Below, one piece after another: positions 50,170 through 61,559 of a stretch of 64,000 nucleotides of DNA; within the stretch, counting starts at the first letter, position 1; every line of letters starts with the position of its first letter. Made by a program: the position numbers and the translations under genes. The notes under the pieces were generated by a model, which worked only from the letters and a program-made list of their open reading frames with translations, had not been told where the DNA came from and searched no databases. Origin of the DNA: Sclerodactyla briareus (taxonomy: Eukaryota; Echinodermata; Holothuroidea; Dendrochirotida; Sclerodactylidae); assembly GCA_026419785.1 (NCBI GenBank), contig JAODTK010005524.1:124001-188000 (forward strand), in the 5' to 3' direction.

Positions 50170-50470
50170 GTTAAGTTAACAATCGGAAAACATTGGATGT
50201 TGCAGCTTGACAAAAATTTGAATCGATCAAATCGTACACCATGTTCAATTTTTGAATTAGGTCACGTCCAAGAATGACTGGAGTGGGCATTTCCAAAATT
50301 ACTGAAGTCTCGTATTGGAAATCTTGAGTAGAAATAGTGCCTGTCAGCGTAACTTTTCCTACCACCTTCAGGGAAAGATCCAGCAATAAATTTCAGATTG
50401 GTGGAGAATTTGGAAGTTTTGGCACATTCAATCCTACAAACACGTCAGCAGTACAAATTATCGAGCATGC
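50170..50470 (-). pseudogene. Retroelement aspartic protease fragment
   Basis: The ORF 50171-50386 (minus) reads LSLKVVGKVTLTGTI, ILEMPTPVILGRDLIQKLN and VYDLIDSNF. The ILGRD-hydrophobic pattern followed by a beta-hairpin ending in ID is the C-terminal half of retropepsins. Just upstream (about 50440-50425), ADVFVGLNVPKLPNSPP in another frame is where the D-T-G-A active site should be; here the triad reads C-T-A. A Gypsy-type origin is likely. No RT follows downstream (49860-50165). The ORF 49886-50131 minus could be the linker to a lost RT. Confidence 0.7.
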
Positions 50471-50830
50471 TACGGAATGCCAAAGCGTTATAATTTCGAA
50501 AAAAAAAAATATAAGGTTCAGAACTCAATATCAGAAGTGTCAGGATTTAATATCAGACTACCACAGTACCAGGAAAAATCAACAGGTATCAGAAATAAAT
50601 ATCAGGGTTTATCAGAAATAAATAGCAGGGTATCAGAATTCAATTTATCAAGGTATTAGAATTTAATATTGATGGCAGAAACAGGTCCTGTTCTGACACT
50701 TGATAATAAATCCTGACTCCCTGATATATCCTGACCCTGATATAGTCCTGGCTACTTGATGATTTTTCTTAATAATTTGAACCCATTTGGCATTCCGTTC
50801 TATGCGCCAAACGTTATAAAATACCGATAT
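50465..50830. repeat. Foldback element of TATCAG-type repeats
   Basis: ACGGAATGCCAAA (50471) is matched in reverse by TTTGGCATTCCGT (50787). Between them, repeats of TATCAGAATT / TATCAGGGTT (50525-50660) are followed by the complement TCCTGATATATCCTGACCCTG (50700-50760), with a short centre near 50680. The result is a long imperfect hairpin. A related half is present at 59910-60015. Confidence 0.75.
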
Positions 50831-53430
50831 CAAACTGTGTTCGGTATTTGTTGTCGGTTATTTCAAAAAAAAATTGGTGTGCAAAAACCACTTGTGCTTG
50901 ACCAATTCATTATTTTGTGTTGTGCCTAGGTCAAGTTATTTGTGAATTTCATGCCATCTCTTACCCTATTTTTATATAACGCTGATAAGGCATTTAGCAA
51001 TATTTTAGTTAGATATTCTATACGAAGTTAGTCGTTATTAATCCCGATTTTATAGTCTTTGATGTGTCCTTGCAGATCAGTTTTTTCCAATGCGCAACGT
51101 TTTATGCAGTAATACTGTATGATAACGCCTCCTCAGCGTCGTAGGTATTTGTAACACCGCCGTGGGTAAGGTAAATGTCGGTTAATTAAATCATATTTTG
51201 TGGCGCGCTGATGATTATCAAATACGAACATCAATAGGAAAATTCATTGCATAGGGATATGCACTTATCGCACGCCTGAGTTGCAAAAATGAGTTAAAAA
51301 AAATCTTTTTTGTGGGTAAATTTGACAGGCTCCCTAACAAAGGAGGCCCTAACTTGTTGCCCAACAATAGTGTTGTATTGCCACTGGTGGTGTTGTACAG
51401 CGGAGCGTAACATTAGGCCACTGTATAACTGAGTGGTTCGTTGAAGCATTGATGTAATTAGCCTATGTTATTGGTAATTGAGTGAAAAAGTTAGCAGGTT
51501 AGGGCATGGAAGTCTGAGTAAATTCCCGCTGACGAATATGCTGCTAATAGGATATAACCCATCCAAACTTTCACGAGAGATGAGGCTCGAAGATGAAAAC
51601 GGGAACATTTGTGGGGCATTCACAGGATTTTCCTGTTGCCGGGACAGGACATGTTTGCACAATTTGAAAACATTAATCTACTTGAATCAGATGAATCGCA
51701 TGGCTGGGAGAATCTAAGTATTCAGAATCAGCTATCATGACTATTGATACCAATAAACTATTTCACTCTCACTCAGTAAGAGCATTGAAGGTGATAGGCC
51801 CTATACAGTGGTGTAAATTATACCTCGATTGTTGTGAGGTTAGCAGACGGACGAAAATTGGACATAGCCTAGGCCTAGGACATTTTAGGGTTAAAGTAAA
51901 GCTGGAAATGCTCTTCTGAATGTAGATAGAGTTGAAATTGAGATTGTATGGTGAGGTGAGTGTGTGCGTAGCCTGTCTATTATCGAAATGAAATGCAATC
52001 AAAGCAGTTACTTTTAGAAGTTGCAATTAATGTTCGAGACAAGAAAAAAAAAGTTGCGGACGGGACATTACCCAACGGTGGTGTGTGTTAATTAATTATA
52101 ACCCACATTAAAAGCTTTTTTTCTGTATCTGAGGAAACATGATTATTTCTACACTTGAATAATTTAGCACTCACAGGTGGAAATTTTTGGATAATGGTTT
52201 TTGTAATTTTTCCATTTTAATTGTCCAATTTAATGTGGAATGCCCTTTTGTCTCACCTTTCTTAGAGAAAATGCCCTATGGTGATTGCAAACAACTGAAC
52301 TAATCAATCGAGTATGTTAAAGCATCGGAGAGACTGTCATAGGTTATGTGTAATAAAACGGCTCGAGTAACAAAGCCTACAATTTAGAATCTCACAACAT
52401 TGTGATATTGATGTTGTAGTAGACTAGTGTTTTTTAATATGTTTGTGATGCGGATCAACGTTCAGACCCCTAACCGCCCACAGGCGGAGGCGAGGTTACT
52501 GGTAATCAGGGATCAAAATAAGGGATATAGTGCGGGGGGGTTACTTTTCAAAAGAAGAAGCTTGGTTCGTGGAATCTGACATGGGACCAGGGGTTATTTT
52601 GGTTGTACCAGGGGCCTGATCACTTTCTCCAACTCTGATCGAGGAGGAGGGGTTCAAATGAGGAAATAACCTCAGTGGCTTAAAAGACCTAGTTACATGC
52701 AATTATAATACGTACACTGAAGTGTCTGTCTGCTAACAACATTGAAAAAATTGCTTGCTGCGGTAATGAGTACATTAGGCCTACCTAAATGTGACAAAGT
52801 GAAGACCCCAGGGGGCTATTTGCCCTAAAAAAATAGCCCCTGTTCATACAATTTCCTTAGGACATGGGGTATTGATGTATTTTTAGGGGGCCAAAGAGCC
52901 AGGGGCCACCCGCGTCTTATCGTGAACCCTGCCCCGGTAAATGTTGAGTAGGCCTAGGCTATGTATAACAACTAACATAAAATTATCTAGCTTAGTGAAA
53001 ATAGGAACTGAAGCTCGGTAAATGAATGCTCATTATGATTGCAAATGTGGGCCTAGGCTATACATTTTATATCTGGATACTCTGTCGGCCTACATGGGCT
53101 AGCCGAGTGGGGATTATGGTCGGGTGGGGTGTTACCGAAAGACAGTACAGGTTAGGTGTTGTTGTTCAATGAGATTTTTGGGATTATAGACATTGGAAGA
53201 TGGATCTTAACCTGGCCGAACCCCACCCTAGGTTCTAATCTCCAAACAACTAGGTTCAGAGTACATTCAAGGTTGACACATGGTGACATGGGTATAGGCA
53301 ACGTGCGAAATTTTTCATAGGGCACTTTGTGTGTAGCAGGTCAAAGGAGCAAGCCAGGGAAATCATGTTATCTCACTCATGTGGGTGTTTCGCCACCACA
53401 TCTTGATATGTTGTTCTTGTTACCTTCTTC
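50830..53430. other. No gene recognised
   Basis: AT-rich with short ORFs. 51478-51717 (plus, 79 codons) includes DENGNICGAFTGFSCC but no family was recognised. A small G run lies near 52533 and an A run near 51297. No shared repeats were identified. Confidence 0.4.
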
Positions 53431-53436
53431 AATAAA

Positions 53437-53687
53437 ATGGCAGATGCAGAAAGAATTCTGATGAGATCCGGTTATTCTAACTCCAGGAACTTGATCACTG
53501 TGCTGATAAACGGCCAGTGGCCTCCGTCTCAAATCGCCACCGACCTACAGAAGATTATCTCTCATAAATGGCAGGCCAGCCACACTCAGGAACCGCTGAC
53601 CCTTTGGGTTTGACTCAACCACAGCCTGGCAATCAGAAGTTCGATGCCATAGATGACAAAGCTGCTGATTTATCCGTAACTAAAATG
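53437..53687 (+). CDS. Candidate first coding exon, product unknown
   Basis: An ATG in a good context (AAAATGG) opens a 58-codon frame starting MADAERILMRSGYSNSRNLI and containing INGQWPPSQIATDLQK. It stops at 53611. One base earlier in phase, the frame continues as GLTQPQPGNQKFDAIDD and then KAADLSVTKM, ending exactly at 53687 before GTAATT, a plausible phase-0 splice donor. The composition is soluble and exon-like, unlike nearby repeat ORFs. A single-base indel would account for the break, in keeping with the rest of the window. I do not recognise the family, and the next exon was not found. Confidence 0.45.
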
Positions 53688-54086
53688 GTAATTTAAGGTT
53701 AAATTTTTTGGGGGGGGATTAAATCAGAGGTTTCATGGGATTTGGAGGAACACATGGTGGTCCGTAAGACTAGCTCCTGTAGTGAACCCACTTTAACCGT
53801 TAGGACTACACAAACAATTTTGCAAGATGATCCCAACATGATACAAATGTGGTTGCCAGTTTTTGATAGACAGTCTTCACAAAGATGTTCCACTGCGCGT
53901 ATGGAAGTTGACCTTTTTTTTAACTCGCCTGAATGAAATTCAGGAAGGGACTTAGTGGTCCACTATGGCGGATGTGTGGTGTGTTACACTTTCTTGTTAG
54001 CGGGATTTCTCACAAACCGTGAGGCCGATTATGACGAAAAGTTGTGTGTAGCACCAGGTTGGGTGTGTACATGATCTGATGAGATT

Positions 54087-54670
54087 GGGCAGCGAAGTCA
54101 TTGAAGGACACGGCCGGCCTTGGATACAACAGATGTTTATATGGTGGAGAATTGAAAAACTGTATGACAGTATAGGTTCCAACCCCATTTCAATATGATG
54201 TCCGATCTGAAGTAAAGAGTGGCTTTGAAAGTTTTAGGCCATTGACAGAGAAATTGGGGAGAATCACAATGCGCAATAATGCCCCCATGGTCACACATGG
54301 ACAACACAGAAAAAATTATGTAATGGATTGATTGTTCATTTTGTTGAATAAGTCAACCATTTAGCAGAAGTTAGTAGTCTTTCCCTCACGAAAGTAACCA
54401 TCAACACTTAACAACCCACTACAGCAACCCTTCTCATGGACTAAATGCTCTTCTAAATGAAAATAATGTGTGAATTTGTCAATAGAAAACAAGATTGTTT
54501 GCCAGGGTTGTGCAAGTGTGCATCAGTATATGGCATGATGGGATACATTCGCTCTTGGGCATACAAATGCTTACAATACACAAACTTTGGAACTGATTTA
54601 AACTCCGTGTAAAGGAAAGTCCTCCTATTGAATTCTGGTTTGGACTGACGCCATTCAGTTTTCCCATCCA
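54087..54670 (+). repeat. Dispersed repeat R-B, copy 2
   Basis: Collinear with 12818-13410 (anchors given there). It begins near GAAGTCATTGAAGGACA and runs to GGACTGACGCCATTCAGTTT. Indels are frequent between the copies. The ORFs 53997-54188 and 54453-54676 (minus) fall in it and are not genes. Confidence 0.75.
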
Positions 54671-54759
54671 CTGCATACTGTGATTAGATTTTCAATAAAA
54701 TATGCTAATTAAGTGGTCTAATTTGACAATAATTTATGCGAAAAAAAAAAATTTCCAAG

Positions 54760-54960
54760 ATTGTCGGATTTGTATTTTCACGTATTGAGTACTTGGTGGA
54801 TGTGGTCTACATTTGATCCCAAGAAACTTCTTAAAAGTGAAGTCAGGGTCACTGGTGGTCATCCATGTGTCGGAAGTGCATATTTTATGCAATTTGAAAG
54901 TTCGTTTGGAGTTCCACAAAATTTTGTAGATGTGATCCACCTTCGATCTTGATGGCATGT
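54760..54960 (+). repeat. Internal duplication GTGGATGTGGTCTAC
   Basis: GTGGATGTGGTCTACATTTG (54796) and GTAGATGTGATCCACCTTCG (54926) lie about 130 bases apart. Similar text, GTGGATGTGATCTATCCTTG, occurs in array S5 (42108), so this is likely a distant fragment of the ~330 bp repeat. Another fragment (AAGGTCATCCCAGGG, CCAGAGGTCCATTTGAGGTC) lies near 56635. Confidence 0.5.
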
Positions 54961-55059
54961 ATTTTCGCCAACATCGGATGTAGCCAGAAGCTTGCCCCGA
55001 AATGCCTGATCAAGCTGAAACCTTTCTTACTGAGTGGACAGGATCCTGTGAGTAGAATG

Positions 55060-55955
55060 ATGGGCAATTATTAGAGGAAATTATGAACAAGTTATATGTT
55101 GTCATTTTTGGTGTTGTATATATAAACGATTAACACAATCCCACCAAATGCCATTTTACGTTTGTCTCTCAATCCCCATGGTAAGTTAAATTGATTGTGG
55201 CACATTTAACCATAAAAATAAAAAATTCCATTGTTTTTTAGCGCCCCTGCCCGCCTCCATTCTTGGAGAATTAAGAAAATTTCTGTTTTTTTTTTTCATC
55301 AGGCCAACCTTTTCTGAAAGAATATTTTGAAAGTCAATCCATGGATCAGTTTGCTCTTGACGACGAAGGAACCATTTGAAGCATGTTTAGGTTAGAAGAC
55401 CCTGTAGAAAGGTGTGACGTGACAAAACCCTGCTTCGACAGCTTCTTTTCCGGTTGTTTTCGCCGCACAGCATTCAAAGCGCTGCGCTCTAACGTGGGGG
55501 GGAATCACTACAATATAGCCGCGAAATCAATGGCCCGAACAGCGCCACTCGTTCGTAACTGTACGAATGTGGCACAGAATGTTAGGAACACTATAGATAT
55601 AGGGTTCAGTCAAGTGAACAACGTCACACCTCACTGAACCCATTATACGTAGTGTAGCCTAACACTGCCATCGTCAGGGCTCGCAACTAATTAGTAGTTG
55701 GCCGTGCATAGATACGCGATCGCAGTTTGAGGAGCTAAAAAATACTAAGCAATACAACCCATCCGCATCGGGTGCTTCTTCTGACTGTGCGACAGATGCG
55801 CACCTAATGGGCCTTTGTGTTCAACTTAACTCAACGGCTCGGCCCGGCAAAAGAAAAAAAATCCACAATTATTTTTTTTAATCTTCGTTCGAGTTTTTTC
55901 TGGGGGGGGGGTGGATCCGCGCCTGGCAATGCCGGGATGGGATCACCACCATTGG

Positions 55956-55989
<34 letters not shown>

Positions 55990-57150
55990 TATATGAATAT
56001 ATGTATTATTTATTGAAGGAATTTAGTTTATTATGTTGTTTGTGAATGTTAATAAATATAATATGACAACACAATATCACAAATTGCAAGCATTCAGTGC
56101 ACAAAATGCCATCTGGGAGAAGAGGAGAGAAGGGGGCCGAGATGGGGATGGAATGGCCCAGGGCAATACAGCAGGAATTTGAGTTCATGAGAACATACCA
56201 GGCTTTTACGGGGTGCCGGTGCTCATTCAGGTCAGATCTTGAATTGGCTGCTATTCGATTTGGACAGGTACGGCACTGTATCGTCAGGTAACCCTGGCCA
56301 TGTTGCGATCATGGATGGACAACAGCGGCAACTTACCTTTTTACGATTCTTAAGGCTAATTTCGTCATGTGTGTGGTTGTGTCGTGAGGCATATCGACTC
56401 TTGGGACATCTCTCTTGAAAAACACTGTCCAAACAGGGACGTCTGACAGAAAGGAGACGTCTCCATTTGTTTTCAATGCTGATTTGGCTGTTCATAGGCC
56501 CTCAATAACCACTGTGTTCAGGAGGAGGGGGGGGGGGGGGGAAGGTTTTAGAGGTCCCCAGTTATTGACTTCATACGTGTGTGACGTCTTTTTGTGTATA
56601 ATTGTGTTGTGTCTGATAATATAATAAAACATGAAGGTCATCCCAGGGTAACCAGAGGTCCATTTGAGGTCAAAATTGCTAGCAATAATCATCTCGTTGC
56701 CTAGTCCATACACCTGGACATGTAAGTGAACTAATATTAATGTTCATTTCTGATGACTAGCCTAGGTGTTCGGTACAGTACCAGTGGTTGTAGCGGCCGC
56801 GATAGGCTGCATTGCAATATATGACTTGTGAGGCATCGTGGCCAAAGCCAGTATTGGAAATGGCCTCCCTCCTATACTCATTTTCAGCGGCGAGGGCGTG
56901 TTAGTCTTCTGATGATACCATCCAGCACCAAGAATGACATCATCATCGGTCTACAATCACTCTCGCGGACCTCAAGGGACCGAGGGCCCGCAACCCTGGG
57001 GGACGAGGGGGTCGCTTCCCACCCCCTTTCCCCCAAAACGGTTTTCACGACCCCCCACTGTTGGGAAACCAAAGGTTTTTTTCGGTCACAAAAAGCTATA
57101 GCCTCCCAACAAGAAGATTGATTTGGCTGGAGAATGTAATAACCAAACTT
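55060..57150. other. No firm gene; microsatellite and G runs
   Basis: Contains an (AT)n run at 55960-55987, G runs near 55900 and 56523-56541, and C-rich text near 57000-57060. The ORF 55383-55637 (plus, 84 codons) has no recognised domain. Confidence 0.4.
56106..56275 (+). CDS. Possible exon pair, product unknown
   Basis: An ATG at 56106 opens MPSGRRGEKGAEMGMEWPRA and runs through EFEFMRTYQAFTG. A TTCAG at about 56231 could be an acceptor, and GACAGGTACGG near 56265 a donor. Composition is soluble and exon-like. No family was recognised and no repeat copy seen. The case is weaker than for 53437-53687. Confidence 0.2.
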
Positions 57151-57165
57151 CAAAGGACTATAAGT

Positions 57166-57290
57166 ATAACTCCGTCACGGAAAGTCCTAATGAACTTGGA
57201 CTGACGCATTCAGCTTTATCCAAGCTTTATATTAGCACCCTTCATAAATCATCCTGCAGTTGTCCTTTAAGAGATCTGAATCAATTCGAT
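57166..57290 (+). repeat. Dispersed repeat R-B, partial copy 3
   Basis: AACTCCGTCACGGAAAGTCC followed by TAATGAACTTGGACTGACGC and ATCCTGCAGTTGTCCTTTAA match 13337-13447 of copy 1. Only the 3' part of R-B is present. Confidence 0.7.
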
Positions 57291-57409
57291 GTTTGTGGCA
57301 ACCAAATCATTATCAGCTGGACGTTCACGACATGTCCACCCTTCTGAGCCTACTCACATACACATCACGTTCGGGCCGAAAGTTCCGAAGTGACACCGTG
57401 GATCCCAAC

Positions 57410-58452
57410 CAGTGGCGCCTCATAGGGGGGGGAGGGCGTGGGCCCCCCAATCAGATTTTGCCCGAAAAATATTTTTTGTTTGAATGATGAAAATGCATTT
57501 GAGCATTGTTTTTTGAGGGGGTGGGTTGGACGGTAGTTCCAACGGTCGTTCCCGTCGGCAAAAAATTCTTCTGCTGCTCAGTGATTCGAAACAGTTTGAA
57601 TTATAATTGGCAAAACACAACAAAAAAAAAATATCTCAAGAAAGACGGTGGTGGCCAAAATTCGCATTCGAATGCGATAAAAGGTGAAAAATTTTCGCGC
57701 TTCGCGCGTGTACTATAGTGGTGGCTTTTGTCCCGTCGCTTTCACATCTCCGCACACTAGGAACTTTCTACCTCATTGTCCCCCTAACTAATTTAAATAT
57801 CTGTGTGGTAAATTGTGAAAATATACCCAACAACATTTATTGACCTTGAAAACTACAGTCAACCTCTTTTGAATACTAAACCTGTAGCCTCCGGCCCAGT
57901 TTTCCTTCTCACCCACGCGCGATTTGGAACTGCAGTTGCTCCGGCTATCAAATTGCGTCGATTGTTCAACGCCTGTTTTCTTCCAGGTAACTGCTACTGA
58001 CGTCAGATATGGTTGGGGACAGTAGAGCTGAAACTGGCTAAATGTCCCAAAGTTTCTGGTGAGATCCTGTTTTGCCAGATGTGTGAAGGGGGAAACAAAA
58101 CCCAAGAGAAAAATGCGCGCACTGGTGAGATTAGTTGTTGGAGCACAAATTATTGAATATTCTGGCCAAAGAAAGTCTGCAGCGATATAGATCGGAGGGC
58201 TGACGAAATGTTAAATTTTCCACCGATTACAGAAATTGTGATTTCCCAAAATGACCAGATTAACGTTGGTATATGCAGGCCCTGAAACGCCTGGAAGAGG
58301 TCATTTCCGGCATCTAGGGCTTAAGCAACCAACAATTTCGTATACGGCTCCGCGCCAACCAATGGGGGCGCTCCGCTCAGTTAGTATTATTGTGCCCCCA
58401 GAAATCTGTGCCCCCCTTGTCCCCCCAGTCTGAAAAGTCTGGTGACGCCATG
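57410..58452 (+). mobile_element. MITE-like DNA element, copy 1
   Basis: Starts CAGTGGCGCCTCATAGGGGG and ends GGTGACGCCATG, so its ends are imperfect inverted repeats (CAGTGGCG / CGCCA-TG). A reverse-oriented copy lies at 60259-61199. Matching internal blocks include GCATTCGAATGCGATAAAA, ACTGCAGTTGC-CC, TGACGTCA, GGTGAGATCCTGTTTT and GGGGGCGCTCCGC. CAGTGGCG termini with G/C-run edges resemble hAT-type non-autonomous elements. No 8-bp target duplication was found, and there is no transposase inside. Confidence 0.75.
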
Positions 58453-58934
58453 ATAAGGAGGGGGGAGATAGATTTTAAACGGATGTTAGTGGCGCTATAT
58501 CACCTCAAATCATAGGTCATTCCCAAGCCTTAAAGTGAAATACCCACTTCAGTATGACGTAATTTGAAGTTATGTGAAGGCAATTCCATGTCGCAACAGT
58601 TCAGTCAGGTGATGTCACGTGTAGCCAACTCGGAAAGAGGGCCCGAATAAATTAACGGCTTCAATAGCCTATATGCGGATTTGAGTGAATTGTTCACATA
58701 TTAATGCCCAATTCAAAGCCTCAAAATGAAACAAAGAGTATAGTATATCAAAATTGTAGGTAACTTGCAAACTCGGTTACTTCCTTCCTTTTTTTGGGTA
58801 GGTAACGGAAGCCATAAGTGACTCTCATGTCGCCAAATAAATAGCACCATATTGATCTAAGCGACGCTTAAACATCAAGAAATTTCCAAAAGGGAGGGGG
58901 ACATCCCCCCAGATTCGTCTCCAAAGCAGATTTG

Positions 58935-59207
58935 TCAATAAACGAAAAGCCCACCCCCCCCTCTTCCAATCATCGGGGACCCTGGCGCCGCTCCTGATCC
59001 CAACAAGCTACCGTTTACACAACTGACGACTTGTGGGAAACCGAAGAAGTCTCGCTGGGCCTGGGTGACTTCGGCGGGGTTGTAGGAAACTTGGCTAACC
59101 TCGTTGGCGAAGGTTCCCAAGTGCAAAGCGTTACGCGACATTAGGAAGATTCTGTCACTTCGGACGAGATCGATACGTCTCCGGAGCAAAACTAATTGCA
59201 AGGCCAT
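58935..59207 (-). pseudogene. PIF/Harbinger-type transposase fragment
   Basis: The minus strand reads NPAEVTQAQRDFFGFPQVVS followed by CVNGSLL and then APGSP. This matches the Harbinger nuclease segment around the first catalytic residue, normally F-x-(I)-(A)-GFP-x-V-(V/I)-GC-(V/I)-DGT. The catalytic Asp reads Asn here, and the expected Gly before Cys reads Ser. A degraded F-V-N-R-K-like end follows, near 58945. It sits in the gap between the two inverted MITE-like copies. Both residue changes and the short length mean it is inactive. Confidence 0.55.
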
Positions 59208-59339
59208 TACTTCTCAGCCGTTCCTAATTAGAATTCTCTGGAAAATTCTGACTAAACAGACAAACATGCAACCAATGTCAGGCCCGTTACACAGGAGGAG
59301 TGGCCTCCTTTCTCGGAATTCGAACCCTCCCTGGAAAAA

Positions 59340-60258
59340 AAAAAAAATGGAACCCTCGCGGAACGCGTGTGAAGGGTTAGTCGACATGGGAGAGGAATCC
59401 ACACCAAACAGCTAGTGTTGTCGATGGGACTCTTTCCTTCATATCATAAACAATCACTGACAACCGGCAAGATGTACAGAGGGCATACAAAAATATTCTA
59501 ATTTCATCATTGACTCATTCACGGGTTGATCGTGTTGTATCTGACCCGTATGCGCGTACGGTCCATGCTTGCCGGTAATGTTGCTGGTCCATTATCCGAG
59601 CATGTCCTGACAGTACGAATGTACGTACCGCGCGCGAAAGTAAACGTTATGCCGCTGGTTGCGTGTTGAGCAAAATATGAACTGGGTGCAAATAAAAACC
59701 GTATCCGATGTTGCGATATTTTGCATGCACCGCTTGGTGTCAAATGATGTTCAAAATCAGTCTGAGATATCACGATTCGTTATAATTCTTGGCGTTTGCC
59801 TCCTAATTCACCATATTTTTGATAGGCTGTCATGTATTTCCGCAACCACTACGATATTTTCTTTGTTATGCTGATGTTACTTTTTTACATGTTGATTTTC
59901 GGTTTCTGATGTGACGGTCTGATATTAAATCCTGATTATTGATATGTGAGTTATGATAAACGTGATATTGTTTTCGATATTTTTTTGAGCCATTTGGCAT
60001 TCCGTAGCATGCGGCACCCGAATCTAACAAGCAAAATACAGGTTATCATCAATGAAAATATGTACATATTTCATTGAGTCAGTGTTATTGTCTCGTAATA
60101 CTATACCTCGCAGGGTGCTATGCCAGTACCATAGCCACCTCTTGAGCTCTGTTGTGGTACTTCTTGGTTCACTGACCCTTGGGTGTTGTTCTGGTTCCTG
60201 GAGGAGGAAACTATTGGATGCTCCAATGTACATGAAGGTGGTGGATTTCGTGTCAATC
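59340..60258. other. Spacer between MITE copies; half foldback
   Basis: Includes an A run (59335-59346) and a segment at 59910-60015 with CTGATATTAAATCCTGAT and then GAGCCATTTGGCATTCCGTA, which matches the outer half of the foldback element at 50787. ORFs at 59519-59773 (minus) and 59659-59874 (plus) have no recognised domain. Confidence 0.5.
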
Positions 60259-61199
60259 CAGTGGCGTCACCATATTTTTCATAAAGTGGGGGGCGGCACA
60301 AGGGGGGCACAGACATTTTGTGGGTGGGCACAAGAATACTAATATCTAAGCGGAGCGCCACCATAGGTTGGCGCGGATCGTAGAAGAAATTTTGAGTTGT
60401 GCACTCCCCCCATATGGCCGAAATGACCCTCTCCTACGTTTCAGGCTGCATGTACCAAGCTTCAAATCTGGCATTTTGTGATCACAAATTCTGGTTATCG
60501 GTGGAAAATTTTAACATTCTGTCCAGAACTCGGTCTTATTTGCCTGATTTTCAATATTTGTGCTCCACAGTACTGCGATTTTTCTGGGTTTTCCCGGGAC
60601 ATCTGGAAAAACAGGATCTCACCAGAAAATTTGGGACATTCATCTATCCCTTAACTCAACTGTCCCAACCATGATATGACGTCATAGCAGTTACCTGGAT
60701 AAAATATGCGTTGAAAATTGAAGCAGTCTGATAGTATAAGCTACTGCAGTTCCAAATCGCGTGTGTCGAGGGAGGAGGAAACGCACGGATGAATGAAGGG
60801 TCTAGTAATCAGAAAGAGGTTGACTGTAGTTTTCATGGTCATGAGAATGCTGTTGTATAATTTTAGTATTTAACCTCACGGATATGTATGAGTTTTCGGG
60901 GGCCAATAGGTAAATGCATAGAGTGTGCGGAGGTTACGGGAACAAAATCCACCATTAGTGAACGCCCAAGCGCCGAAATTTTCACTTTTCATCGCATTCG
61001 AAGCACAATACCTGCCTTTCTTGTGATATTTTTTGTTGTGCTTTAACCAGATCTATTTCAAACTGGTAGTCGATACTGACTACAGAATTTTTTTCTCCGA
61101 AAATCAACAAACTCCTGTGGGGGGGGCACATGGGGGGCACATGGTTTTCGAGGGGGCCAGTTCCCCCTGCCCCCCCCCCCCCCCTGGCGACGCCACTGT
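60259..61199 (-). mobile_element. MITE-like DNA element, copy 2 (inverted)
   Basis: Starts CAGTGGCGTCACCATA and ends CGACGCCACTG, so its ends are inverted repeats of each other over about 10 bases. Reverse-complement counterpart of 57410-58452, for example AAACAGGATCTCACCAGAAA (about 60612), TTGACTGTAGTTTTCATGGTC (about 60820) and ATCGCATTCGAAG (about 60991). The C run at 61171-61188 is a homopolymer edge. The ORF 60982-61323 (minus) is a shadow of the G/C runs. Confidence 0.8.
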
Positions 61200-61434
61200 T
61201 TCCCATCCATCTTCCTGCGTTGGGCAAAGCGATATGCACACTCAGGTTCTGGGGTTGGTACAGTTTGAGCTGTTGATAAGGTAGCTGGCTTGAAAATATC
61301 TGGGACATCTCGTATAAGTTCAATGTAGTCCTGCTTTATCGTTACAACTCAAATGGTCAATTTATTTACCAGCAACACAGTTCCTATCCAAGATTCTGGA
61401 ATATAATGTTAATAATTTAATATAACGCCAAGGG

Positions 61435-61520
61435 CGTCGAACGGGGGCTGGGGGCGCCAGCCCCCCCCCCCCCCCACTCAAAATCGTGGAGGGGCGGAAA
61501 TATCATTCCGCCCCCACTTC
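61435..61520. repeat. Two adjacent G/C hairpins
   Basis: GGGGGCTGGGGGCGCCAGCCCCC-type hairpin (61443-61477), then GGGGCGGAAATATCATTCCGCCCC (61492-61515). The spacing and linker (CACTCAAAATCGTGGA) resemble the pair at 678-754 (CAACTTTTCGAAGTGG), suggesting one repeat family. Confidence 0.6.
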
Positions 61521-61559
61521 CCAAGGCAGAAAACCCCTTTTTTATTTCACAAATTATTA

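Noticed and set aside
57410-58452. Target-site duplication around MITE copy 1
   Set aside because: The 8 bases on each side (ATCCCAAC and ATAAGGAG) do not match convincingly.
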